Below the pieces are notes generated by a model. It was not told the origin of the DNA. It searched no databases and saw only the letters and a program-made list of their open reading frames with translations. From CAWBRT01 sp963814745 (GTDB lineage: Bacteria > Acidobacteriota > Terriglobia > Terriglobales > Acidobacteriaceae): a DNA stretch of 64,000 bases. The DNA is taken from assembly GCA_963814745.1 (NCBI GenBank), contig CAWFEA010000023.1:62001-126000 (forward strand), given 5' to 3'. A program made the translations under genes and the position numbers. Every line of letters starts with the position of its first letter. The first letter of the stretch is position 1. Shown here in pieces: positions 1-8,174 of this stretch.

Positions 1-1344
1 TTCGCCGAGTTCAATCCCGCAGAGCCCCACAACGAGGAAGGTGGCCGGTGTAAGCGGACTGACGGGGAATCCGACGGTCATCTGGCCCATCAGCGCGGCC
101 TGTGCCACCTGGATCGGTTGCCCTCCCAAGCTTTTGTAGACCTCCGACACGACCGGAAGCACGCCAAAGTAGAACGAATCCGGATCAAACAAAAGGCTCA
201 GCGGCATGGAGATGATGCCAAGCGCGAACGGGATATGCTGCCCCATGCTAGGCGGCACATGCGCCACTGCGGCGGTCGCCATCGCTTTGAGCATGTGCGT
301 GCCCATCATAATGCCAGTGAACGCCCCCGCAGCGAACAGGATGCCGGCCATCATCAGCGCCGCTCTTGCATGGGCGTCAACCCTGGCTCGCTGCAGCTTG
401 ACATCGGGATAGTTGATCATCAACGCGAGCACCACGCCCGCCATGAACATGACTACGGGATCGACCCAACCGGCAATCATGACGGTCATGATGGCTAGGG
501 TTATGAAAATGTTGATGACGAAGTTGCCTGGACGCCTAAGCTTGATTTCGTCTGGTTTTAACTCGCGCTTCAACACCAGATCAACGTTGACACCACCCTT
601 GCCGAGACCGAGGCGCTTCTCCTCGCGCCTACCCATCAGATAGCAGACGGTGAATATAAAGATCAGGCCCACGATCTGAATTTTCAGAATCGGCTGGAAA
701 ATGGTTGCAGCCGAGATGTGCAGCACGGCGGCGGCGCGGATGGTCGGACCCGTCCACGGCAAGTAGTTCACTCCTGCGGCCAGAGAGCAGGCCAGCGCCA
801 GGATGCGCTTATCCATCCCGAGCCGCTCATAAAGCGGCAGCATGGCGGGAATGGTGATGAGAAAGCACACGGCGCCTGAGCCATCCAAGTGGATCAACAG
901 CGCCAACAGGGCAGAGCCCATCACGATGCGGGTAGGCCGCGTGCCAACGACCTTCAGGATGGCGTCGATGATCGGATCCAGCATCCCGGCGTCCGACATG
1001 ACGCCGAAAAACAGGATCGCGAACACGAACATGCCTGCCACCGGGGCGATGGACGAAACGCCTTTGACGATGAATTTCCCGGTATCCAGCTTGAATCCCG
1101 CAGCCAGCGCTCCCAGGATAGGCACGGCAATCAACGCAATCAGCGGCGACATTGCCTCGGTCATGATTACGACCAGCAGTACCAAAATGGTCACCAGCCC
1201 GAGTAGCGCCAGGTGAGAGAGGCCGAGGTGAAACACCACGCTGAGAACGACCAGCACAACGGCGGCTAACAAACCCGTCGTTCGTAGCCAGCGCTTGCCG
1301 GACGAGGTTGCCGGCGGTGAAGCGGCAGTTGGAGTGCATGCCAT
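1..1344 (-). CDS. CitMHS-family citrate/carboxylate transporter (3' end beyond window)
   Basis: An open frame runs from ATG 1344 to the window edge (448 residues, no stop), so the C-terminus is missing. It is very hydrophobic, with about ten predicted membrane segments. The stretches MTEAMSPLIALIAVPILG, HLDGSGAVCFLITIPAMLPL and AAGVNYLPWTGPTIRAAAV fit the CitMHS family, which in known members imports metal-citrate complexes with protons; the substrate here is inferred. The start is supported by AAGGAG about seven bases upstream. A sigma-54 type promoter lies about 130 bases upstream, and the next gene upstream encodes a sigma-54 activator, so induction by that regulator is likely. Confidence 0.88.
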   Translation of the reverse strand, partial: MACTPTAASPPATSSGKRWLRTTGLLAAVVLVVLSVVFHLGLSHLALLGLVTILVLLVVIMTEAMSPLIALIAVPILGALAAGFKLDTGKFIVKGVSSIAPVAGMFVFAILFFGVMSDAGMLDPIIDAILKVVGTRPTRIVMGSALLALLIHLDGSGAVCFLITIPAMLPLYERLGMDKRILALACSLAAGVNYLPWTGPTIRAAAVLHISAATIFQPILKIQIVGLIFIFTVCYLMGRREEKRLGLGKGGVNVDLVLKRELKPDEIKLRRPGNFVINIFITLAIMTVMIAGWVDPVVMFMAGVVLALMINYPDVKLQRARVDAHARAALMMAGILFAAGAFTGIMMGTHMLKAMATAAVAHVPPSMGQHIPFALGIISMPLSLLFDPDSFYFGVLPVVSEVYKSLGGQPIQVAQAALMGQMTVGFPVSPLTPATFLVVGLCGIELGE

Positions 1345-1471
1345 CACAGATCTCCTTTTCCGCCACCCCATGCGTCTTCGCAGGCGTCGGGCACACCTCT
1401 ATCGCCCCGTACGCATCTGTGAAGAGACGGATCAGCGGTTTGCAGTCGCTTTGGCTAGCCAGTGATGTTAA

Positions 1472-1487
1472 TGCAGTTTTCATGCCA
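1472..1487 (-). promoter_or_regulatory. Sigma-54 (-24/-12) promoter of the CitMHS gene
   Basis: On the minus strand the sequence reads TGGCATGAAAACTGCA. It keeps the invariant GG and GC doublets with the family spacing (consensus TGGCACG-N4-TTGCW). It lies about 130 bases before the transporter start and just downstream of a gene for a sigma-54 activator. Position and match are seen directly; activity is inferred. Confidence 0.7.
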
Positions 1488-1547
1488 CGGCGCAGACGCC
1501 ACAATAAACAAAAAAGCTCGCAGAAAGCGCCATGCTGAAATCGGGAA

Positions 1548-1561
1548 GGAATTCTATTTCC
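1548..1561. promoter_or_regulatory. Candidate activator-binding palindrome upstream of the sigma-54 promoter
   Basis: GGAA-N6-TTCC, an imperfect palindrome lying 60-75 bases upstream of the -24 element, inside the gap between regulator and promoter. The position suits an enhancer-like site, but only four bases per arm match, so this is weak. Confidence 0.25.
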
Positions 1562-1604
1562 AGAAAAGTGGAGGTATGGGACTTAAATTCTAGAATGTTG
1601 GAAA

Positions 1605-2996
1605 TTACTTAGATTTGTTGTACAACGTTGCCAGGGAGATGCCGAGCTGCTGAGCGACCGTCCTTTTGGCCTCCAAAGTATCTCCGTACTTGTTCAGCAT
1701 GGATCGAATGACGGCCCGCTGGGTGTCGGCCGCCAGCTTCTTCAAGGCTCCGGGGCCGCTCATGGCCGACAGGATGGAGTCATCGATGCGGTGGCTCTCC
1801 GGCTGCGACTTGGGAAGAGGAAGGTTCGTGATGGCGCCCCGGTCGCAGGTGTAGGCGGCAAATTCCACGACGTTTTTCAACTCGCGAATGTTCCCCGGCC
1901 AACTGTAGTCGAGGATCTTTTCCAGCACGGAGGGGTGGAAAGTCCAATACTTCCCGTTTTTTTGCGTCCATCTCAGGAGAAAGTGTTCCGCCAGAAGAAT
2001 AGCGTCGGACGCCCTGTCTCGCAGGGGCGGAATCTCCAGACTCATCACATTCAGACGATAATAGAGGTCTTCGCGGAATTTCCCCTGCTTTGTCAGATCC
2101 AGCAGGTTCTTATTGGTGGAGGCGATAACCCGGATGTTGACGGGGCATTCGGCGTGATCTCCCACTCTCCGCACGGTGCGTTCCTGCAATACACGCAGCA
2201 GCTTGGCCTGCATGTCGTAGGACAGCTCCGCGATTTCATCCAGCATGATCGTCCCGCCCTCGGAGACTGAGAACAAGCCGATCTTCCCCCCTTTGCGGGC
2301 GCCGGTGAAAGCACCTTCCTCATAGCCGAACAACTCGCTTTCCAGCAATGCGGAATTGAGGGTAGAGCAGTTCACCGCCACGAAAGGCAGTTCCGCCCGG
2401 CTGCTGGCGCTGTGTATGGCCTGAGCAAACATCTCTTTGCCGGTGCCGCTTTCGCCGGTAATGAGGATGTCGGCTTCACACAGCGCCATCTTCTTCGCCA
2501 TGGCGATGGCTTCCTGGATCCGCGGGGAATTGCCGACGATGTCCTCAAAGCTATACCGGGCCTGGTAGGCGCGATTGACCAGTGACCGCAATTCCTTGGT
2601 CTTGCGCACATGCTTTTCCAGTTCCTTTGAGAGGAGAAGGAACGGTCCCAGAAGCTTGCTGACGCTGACCCCGCCGATGATCGTCCCGTTGCGGACGATC
2701 GGCGCAACGTCGGCGATGTAATCCGTATCTCCCACCCGGCGATAGACGCCAACTCTCGTCTCTCCGGTTTTGACGGCACGAGGAAGGGCGGCCCCAGGCC
2801 GGACTTCGCTCAACTCTTTCCCGATGATATCTTCTCGTTTGAGGCCAGCCAGCCGCAGGTATGCGGCATTGGCGTAGCGGACGAAGCCATCCCTGTCGAC
2901 AATGAGGATCCCATCGGGGATAGCCTCAATCAGGCAAGAGGTCCAATCCGATTCGTGGAGGATCACTTGAAAGAGTGTTTCCGCCGCCTTGCTCAT
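1605..2996 (-). CDS. Sigma-54-dependent transcriptional activator with PAS sensor domain
   Basis: 463 residues. A PAS domain (roughly 20-115, IPDGILIVDRDGFVRYANAAY) is followed by an AAA+ domain (about 150-390) with Walker A GESGTGKE, the sigma-54 contact loop GAFTGA and Walker B MLDEIAEL. A Fis-type helix-turn-helix closes the protein (AKRTVAQQLGISLATLYNK). There is no receiver domain, so it probably senses a ligand through PAS. ATG 2996 is chosen because AGGGG lies seven bases upstream; ATG 3002 is the alternative, and the frame runs open further up. It sits directly upstream of the CitMHS gene, whose promoter is of sigma-54 type, so that gene is the likely target. Confidence 0.9.
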   Translation of the reverse strand: MSKAAETLFQVILHESDWTSCLIEAIPDGILIVDRDGFVRYANAAYLRLAGLKREDIIGKELSEVRPGAALPRAVKTGETRVGVYRRVGDTDYIADVAPIVRNGTIIGGVSVSKLLGPFLLLSKELEKHVRKTKELRSLVNRAYQARYSFEDIVGNSPRIQEAIAMAKKMALCEADILITGESGTGKEMFAQAIHSASSRAELPFVAVNCSTLNSALLESELFGYEEGAFTGARKGGKIGLFSVSEGGTIMLDEIAELSYDMQAKLLRVLQERTVRRVGDHAECPVNIRVIASTNKNLLDLTKQGKFREDLYYRLNVMSLEIPPLRDRASDAILLAEHFLLRWTQKNGKYWTFHPSVLEKILDYSWPGNIRELKNVVEFAAYTCDRGAITNLPLPKSQPESHRIDDSILSAMSGPGALKKLAADTQRAVIRSMLNKYGDTLEAKRTVAQQLGISLATLYNKSK

Positions 2997-3464
2997 CGTC
3001 ATACCCCTGCCCGCTAGACGAGGCCTTAAGCAGGAATTCTCCAGCGTTGAAGTGCTCAGATTGTACTGCTCACGAGTCAGTTTTAGAAGCACCTCGGTGA
3101 ATTCTGGTTCGCAAGCGGCGGTCGCGTAGTGTCGTCACGCGGGAGCACCGAAAACCGCCCCGGGCGGAGGATTGAGCGGTCTTTCGTCCTAACATGTCCG
3201 GACTTGAAGCAGCGGATTCCTTACCGCCCCGCTCCGCAGTGACGCCAAAAATATCGCTTTGGAAGTCCCTGAACAAGTTCTCTGGGCACCGAAGTTCGGG
3301 ACACCGCTTCGCCGTTAGCTCGCATTCGGCAGGAGCGAGTCGCGTCAACGCGGGCCAGAAGTCCCTTCTGGGAAACCAGCCGTTAGATCAGTTGATTAAT
3401 GACGGACAACCCGGACTTTACCCAAATCCTGGCGCCGGCCTGTTCGGCTGCCTGAATTTGACGG
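2997..3464. other. Intergenic region, no gene recognised
   Basis: This 468-base stretch separates the sigma-54 activator from the end of the oxidoreductase operon; both neighbours lie on the minus strand. It must hold the activator's promoter. I see no clear -35/-10, no strong hairpin and no convincing gene. A 119-codon plus-strand frame at 3194-3553 has no family features and overlaps the oxidoreductase gene. Confidence 0.5.
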
Positions 3465-4716
3465 TCAGACCGCCTGACGGTGGCACCACTGCTGCATCAA
3501 CCAGCAGGCGATTTTCTTGGGCTGGGAGAGCAGAACGTGCCGGTGGTTGCTAACGGGAATGCGCTTTCTGATCAAGGAAAGAAGGACGCCTGGATGAACC
3601 CCTTCAACATTGAGGCATTCGGCGCCGACCAAGCACTCGTCTTTCAGTAGCAACCGCAAAAATCCGTTGGGTTCTTCCTTCTCAATGGTTTGGTAAGCCG
3701 GGTCCGAGCCTTGATCGATAATCCCTATGCTGAACAGATTCTCTTCAAAGCAGTGCAGGTAATTGTGTTGAATCCAGCCCTTGTAATCCATACACCCTCC
3801 TGCCATGTGGGTTCCCGCCACCCTCCCCTGCAAAACCGCTTCGGGCAGGATAGGACAAGGTCCGTGGTGACCATCGAAAAAAGAAGGCGCCGCGGCGGCA
3901 TCGCCGGCGGCATAAATGTCGGGAAAATCGGTTTCCATCCGCATCCCCACCTTCAGCCCTCCCTCGCCGGCCCAGGCGCCGCCGATTTTGTTGGCGGCGA
4001 CCCCCACGGCCATGATGAAGCGATCGACTGTGATCTTTTCCCCAGCTTTTAGCGTCAACTCAAGCCGACTTGCTGCCGGTTTGGCGGCGACCACAGCGTT
4101 GCCGGCAAGAACCGTCACCCCGTGCCGACGGAAGGCATCTTCCACCTTCGCCACAGCTTTGCGGCTGAAATATACTCGCAGCAAGGAGGAGCGGACGATT
4201 ATGGTCACCGAGTGTCCGGCCAGACAAAGCTTCTCCGCCAGTTCGACGGCTACAAGCCCGCCGCCCCAGATGGCGATCTCCTGCTTCTGGCCCAGAGCAT
4301 CTGCAAAGCCGCTCACAATCGCCAACGGTCCTGAACGTGTACACCCGGTCGGAGCCGAGATTTTCCAACTCGAGGGTTGTGGGATGAGCCCCGGTAGCAA
4401 TCAGCAGCTTGTGGTAAGACTCGCGCCCGCCATCCGAGTAAATAACTTCCTTGCTCTGCGGCGCGATTTCCGCAACTTCCTTCCCCAGCACCAGGGTCAC
4501 ATTTAGGCTCTGGAGAACGTTGCGCCCCTTGATGAACAGGTCGCCGGCCGCAAGCTCTTCACTGACTACGTACGGCAACGCTGCCGGTGAGTATGGCAAC
4601 GTTTGTTCCCGCGTAACGATGGTGATTTCGGCTTTCTTATCCACTTCGCGGATAGCCTGTGCGGCGGCCAAGCCGGCAGGGCCCGCGCCCACGATCAAGT
4701 GTTTACAATTCTCCAT
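3465..4716 (-). CDS. aorC: FAD/NAD(P)-dependent oxidoreductase subunit of the AOR complex (frameshifted)
   Basis: The N-terminal half (ATG 4716, preceded by AAGGAGG) has an FAD-binding motif (HLIVGAGPAGLAAAQAI) and ATG-type second motif LLIATGAHPTT. The second half lies in another frame and has the NAD-binding motif (EIAIWGGGLVAVELAEKL) and the flavin-contact motif DIYAAGDAAAAPS. A one-base shift near 4300-4330 splits the gene. In Aromatoleum-type aldehyde oxidoreductase a subunit of this family passes electrons between NAD and the Fe-S/tungsten subunits; the operon context here matches. Whether the frameshift is real or an error cannot be told from the sequence, but both halves keep their motifs. 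Confidence 0.8.
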
Positions 4717-4815
4717 CGTGTCCTCCTTACTCCCACACCAGTTGGTTCCGGTGTTGCCTCGGCCCCTGCAAAGCGGCCGCAATCATCCGGATGGACGCAT
4801 GGGTGGTTGTACAGA

Positions 4816-4941
4816 CTAGGCGCAGAACCCGATCTCGTAGGGGATCGCAATCAAGGCGCAATGGACGTTCATGATCAACCGCGACGCGCCAGCCACGCCG
4901 ACCAGCGCGCTTACAGCGAAGGCCAACCAGCCCTCGGCCAT
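4816..4941 (-). CDS. 41-residue small ORF in the AOR operon, unknown function
   Basis: MAEGWLAFAVSALVGVAGAS begins this 41-residue, mostly hydrophobic frame (ATG 4941, stop TAG). A strong ribosome site (AGGAGG, about eight bases before ATG) lies over the end of the moaD-like gene, so translation would be coupled. It sits between the MoaD-like protein and the FAD subunit on the same strand. I recognise no family. It may be a small membrane-associated accessory protein; the ribosome site is the main support. Confidence 0.4.
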   Translation of the reverse strand: MAEGWLAFAVSALVGVAGASRLIMNVHCALIAIPYEIGFCA

Positions 4942-4950
4942 TGATAAGCC

Positions 4951-5225
4951 TCAGCCTCCTGCAACCATCGGAAAAAAGACCACGGTGTCCTCCGGGCTGA
5001 GGAGAGTTTCCAGTCCATTCCGCAGCGCGACGTCCTGACCGTTTACCAGAATGATGATCGAGTCGCTTAGGCGTCCCTCGTGGAAGACCTTTTTTCTCGA
5101 AAGCGGCGCCGTACTCAGAGAACGCACTCGCTCGCCAGAGCGCGCACGGTCGCCGCTGCTTTGGTCCACTGTTGCTCTCCCCGCCCGGTAACGGTCCGGA
5201 TGTCGGCGAAATACTTAACAAGCAC
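4951..5225 (-). CDS. MoaD/ThiS-like sulfur carrier protein (two frameshifts)
   Basis: The frame starts at GTG 5225 (MLVKYFADIRTVTGRGEQQW; GGAGG nine bases upstream) and, read across three frames, ends in SIIILVNGQDVALRNGLETLLSPEDTVVFFPMVAGG. The C-terminal Gly-Gly is the thiocarboxylate-forming tail of MoaD proteins, which give sulfur to the pterin cofactor. About 90 residues is normal. Shifts lie near 5115-5122 and in the six-base T run at 5090-5095 (A6 on the coding strand), where one extra base explains one shift. Placement right after the AOR gene suggests a dedicated supplier of tungstopterin. Confidence 0.72.
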
Positions 5226-5242
5226 GACTGCCAACCTCCGGG

Positions 5243-7048
5243 TCAGGCCAACTGCAGTTCCTGCAGGCAGTCTTTTGTCGGCACACCCTTTTCGGTCCAG
5301 CCGCGAAGCCTGTAGTACTCGGGCAGCATCTCCGGCACATGACTCACTTCGCCCTTGGCTGGTCCGGATTTGACAGGACTCTTCAGCAAACGTTCCGGCA
5401 GCGTGTCGTCCGCCGCCGTCAAGCCCGCCTTCAGATTGAAAAGCCGCTCCAGGTTCCAGATCCGTTCGCCGGCCTGAAGGTACTCGTCCGTGCTGTAAGG
5501 AACACCCGTCAGTGCGCTCAGCAGCTCGGCATAGTTGTCTCCGCCCATGCCAAACGTGCCGAAGATACATCCACCGGATGCGTCGATGGCAGCGGTCAAG
5601 TCCTGAAAGAGCTTGGTCCACTGCGGTTTGTCCTTGGTTTCGTGCGGGTCGAGCTTGGCTCCGCAACCCAGGACTTCCACAGCGATGGTGTAGCCCTTCA
5701 CGTGACAGCCGCCGCGATTGCAGGTGGCGTACTCAAGGCCGATGCCCTGAACACCGCGCGGATCGTAGGCAGGCAACTCCTGCTTCTTCACCGTCATGGC
5801 GAATTCCGGATGGCCGAGAGACGAAGCAAAACGATACGAACCGAGCGCCAGCCGGTCGCCGATGCCCTCGCGCATGCCGATCTTGCGGGTCAATTCGACC
5901 AGCGCGTCGGGATTGCCGAAGCTCAGATTCATGCCGTCCGCATCCTGCGGCTTGAGGATTCCGGCTTCATAAAGGTCCATGGCGCAGGCGACGGTTGCAC
6001 CCAGCGATATGGGATCGAGGCCGAGTTCGTTGCAGAGCGAGTTGCTCTTGGTGATAGCGTCGAGGTTATCGATGCCGCAGTCCGGCCCCATCGCCCAACT
6101 CGCCTCGTACTCGGGGCCTTCTCCTTCATTTGCGTACTTGGGATCGGTAACGCGGGTCACGCGGCCGCAACTGATGACGCAGGAGAAACAACCCTTCGGC
6201 CGGACTAGAATGTTGGCCGTGAGCGACTCGCCGCCGACTTTGTCGGCAGTCGCGAACTGTGAGTCGCGGAAGTTGCGAGCCGGCAACGCTCCCGTCTCGT
6301 TCATAATATTGATGAGAACGTCCGTTCCGTAGGCTTTCAGCCCCGCACCGCCGACCGGGTGCTGCTTCAGCAGCTTGCGCCCCTTTAGCACAGCCGCCTC
6401 GAAGCCCTTTGGATCGGCGACCTGAATCGGCTTGCTTCCCACCACGGCTATGGCCTTGAGATTTTTAGAGCCCATTACGGCGCCCACGCCCGAACGGCCG
6501 GCAGCGCGAAACATGTCATTCAAGATGGCGGCAAACAGCACCTGCTTTTCGCCAGCCGGACCAATGCAGGCAACCTTGGCCTCCTCGTCGGTCTGCTGGC
6601 GTACCGAATCGGTGGTATCAGGCACCGATTGTCCCCACAGGGCGCTCGCGTCACGGATCTCGACGTGGTCATCCTTGATCCAGAGATATACCGGCTTGGC
6701 GGCTTTGCCCTCGATAATGAGAGCGTCGTAGCCAGCGTAATGCAGTTCCGGGCCAAAGCTACCCCCGGAATTAGAACCGGCAATGGCGCCAGTCAGCGGA
6801 CCCTTGGTGACCACGTGATAGCGCCCGCCAGAAGGGGCGAAGGTCCCGGAGAACGGCCCCGGGGCAAAAATGAGTTTGTTTTCCGGGGACAAGGGCTCGA
6901 CGTTCGGATCGACCTCGTCAATGTACAGCTTGTCGCCCAAGCCGCGCGCGCCGAGAAACAAGGCGGCGTCCTTGGGGTTAGTCGCTTGCCTGGTGATCGT
7001 TTCCGTGCTCAAGTTCACGCGCAGAATTGTGCCGCTCCATCCGTACAT
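5243..7048 (-). CDS. aorB: Tungsten-dependent aldehyde:ferredoxin oxidoreductase, large subunit
   Basis: 601 residues from ATG 7048 (MYGWSGTILRVNLSTETIT), typical length for the AOR family. The N-terminal domain has the family signature around PFSGTFAPSGGRYHVVTKGPLTGAIAGSNSGG. Cysteines for the 4Fe-4S cluster are CFSCVISC plus the DASGGC motif near the C-terminus. Members bind tungsten bis-pterin and interconvert aldehydes and carboxylic acids. The preceding polyferredoxin gene ends at 7050, overlapping the start by one or two bases, so the two are coupled (GAGGGGG before ATG). With the MoaD-like and FAD/NAD genes downstream the set resembles the Aromatoleum-type AOR, which can use NAD. Intact. 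Confidence 0.93.
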   Translation of the reverse strand: MYGWSGTILRVNLSTETITRQATNPKDAALFLGARGLGDKLYIDEVDPNVEPLSPENKLIFAPGPFSGTFAPSGGRYHVVTKGPLTGAIAGSNSGGSFGPELHYAGYDALIIEGKAAKPVYLWIKDDHVEIRDASALWGQSVPDTTDSVRQQTDEEAKVACIGPAGEKQVLFAAILNDMFRAAGRSGVGAVMGSKNLKAIAVVGSKPIQVADPKGFEAAVLKGRKLLKQHPVGGAGLKAYGTDVLINIMNETGALPARNFRDSQFATADKVGGESLTANILVRPKGCFSCVISCGRVTRVTDPKYANEGEGPEYEASWAMGPDCGIDNLDAITKSNSLCNELGLDPISLGATVACAMDLYEAGILKPQDADGMNLSFGNPDALVELTRKIGMREGIGDRLALGSYRFASSLGHPEFAMTVKKQELPAYDPRGVQGIGLEYATCNRGGCHVKGYTIAVEVLGCGAKLDPHETKDKPQWTKLFQDLTAAIDASGGCIFGTFGMGGDNYAELLSALTGVPYSTDEYLQAGERIWNLERLFNLKAGLTAADDTLPERLLKSPVKSGPAKGEVSHVPEMLPEYYRLRGWTEKGVPTKDCLQELQLA

Positions 7049-7049
7049 G

Positions 7050-7526
7050 TCACACCCCCTCGGATGCGTTCTTGAACTTGCTCGCAAAGTCTTTCATCCG
7101 CGAGCGGGTGGCGATGCTGTCTTCGACGAACTCCAGCGCCTGACTTGGACAAAACTGGACGCACGCCGGATCGCCGTCGCAGAGGTCGCATTTGAGGATC
7201 GCTTCGGTGACACCGTCGTAGACGGCAGCGCCGAATGGGCAGGCCATGGTGCACATGCGGCAACCGATGCAGTTTGCGCGCTTGTAGGCAACCAGGGTGC
7301 TTCCCTTGGCCCGGTTGAGTGCGCCCGTCGGGCAAACGTTCGCGCAGGGGGCGGTGTCGCACTGCTGGCACATGGTGGGAACGGAAAATCCCTTCCGCTC
7401 CCAGGAAAAAACGTGAACACGGCTTGCGGCAGGCCGGAATTGTCCCTCGTGCCGGAAGCTACAGGCGAGGCTACAATTCCGGCAACCCGTACACCGGTCC
7501 GGATGGATCATCAATACATTTGCCAT
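7050..7526 (-). CDS. aorA: Polyferredoxin (four 4Fe-4S clusters), electron-transfer subunit of AOR
   Basis: 158 residues from ATG 7526 (MANVLMIHPDRCTGCRNCSLAC). Cysteine groups: CTGCRNCSLAC, CQQCDTAPCANVCPTGAL, CIGCRMCTMACPFGA and CDLCDGDPACVQFCPSQAL, the pattern of DmsB/HycB-type four-cluster proteins. It lacks a signal peptide, so it is cytoplasmic. It is first in the AOR operon and would wire the tungsten subunit to the FAD/NAD subunit or to ferredoxin. The frame stays open upstream to 7718, but that extension has no recognisable content; the 7526 start fits the family. Confidence 0.9.
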   Translation of the reverse strand: MANVLMIHPDRCTGCRNCSLACSFRHEGQFRPAASRVHVFSWERKGFSVPTMCQQCDTAPCANVCPTGALNRAKGSTLVAYKRANCIGCRMCTMACPFGAAVYDGVTEAILKCDLCDGDPACVQFCPSQALEFVEDSIATRSRMKDFASKFKNASEGV

Positions 7527-7570
7527 ACTTACCCCATTTCGCAACCTGTTCGCTCGGCCGCTCCCCTGAA

Positions 7571-7583
7571 CTAACAGTGTTAG
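7571..7583. promoter_or_regulatory. Perfect palindrome upstream of the AOR operon
   Basis: CTAACA-G-TGTTAG, six-base arms that match perfectly, 45 bases upstream of the polyferredoxin start. It is placed like an operator. No regulator is encoded next to the operon, so the binding protein is unknown. Confidence 0.35.
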
Positions 7584-8174
7584 TCGAGCGGAACGCTGAC
7601 CAAGACTGACTACTGAGGGCTTTCGAAGACTCAAGCGCACCATAAGCGGTGCAAACATGAAGCTATTTTCACTGTTGGCTTCGCATTGTGTACTGCTCAG
7701 GCGTGGCTTTGCAAGCAAAACTTAGAGTTTGCAAACATTTATTTTCTACCGCCGCTTCCCTGCCAAGGGCAGCCGGAGAGAAGTTCGTCACACTGAAAAC
7801 CGCCATCTTCGACGAGGTCTGCGCGGCGTCTCTTGGCGCCCGGGAACAGCGGGGCACTAGATCGTCTTGCGCCATGGGTAGCGGCGTTACTCGCCCGCCT
7901 CCCCCGCCTGTGGCGTGGAATCGCGCGGTCCGAAGCATCCAGCCCGACAACGAAGCGCTCATCCCAGACAAGAACGCGCCCTGCCGGTGCTGTAACACCG
8001 ACAAGGCACTACGCCAGCCCTACCGGGCACAATGGAACCGGGATTGGAATTGGCAATGCATTCAATTTCGAGATTACAAATCTGACGGAATAGGGCCTTA
8101 GCTGCCGAAAATGCATATCGGGGCAATTGCAACCTTACGCCAACCGGCTCCGTTTGAACCACAGCGCAAAGCCG
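7584..8174. other. Intergenic region between the larA-type gene and the AOR operon
   Basis: About 590 bases with no recognised gene. Plus-strand frames here (for example 7688-8101) show no family features and have unlikely composition. The part nearest 7600 should contain the AOR promoter; I could not assign a convincing -35/-10 or sigma-54 element. Confidence 0.45.

Noticed and set aside
3194..3553. 119-codon plus-strand frame in the gap near 3.3 kb
   Set aside because: No ribosome site or family features and it overlaps the end of the FAD oxidoreductase gene.
5090..5095. Programmed frameshift in the A6 run of the MoaD-like gene
   Set aside because: A second shift lies 25 bases away and many other genes in the window have isolated shifts, so sequence error is simpler.
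8050..8075. TGGCAATGCATT as a sigma-54 promoter
   Set aside because: The GC doublet is not at the required distance from GG and no gene is placed correctly.
7688..8101. 137-codon plus-strand frame in the AOR upstream region
   Set aside because: Unlikely amino acid make-up, no ribosome site and no relatives that I recognise.
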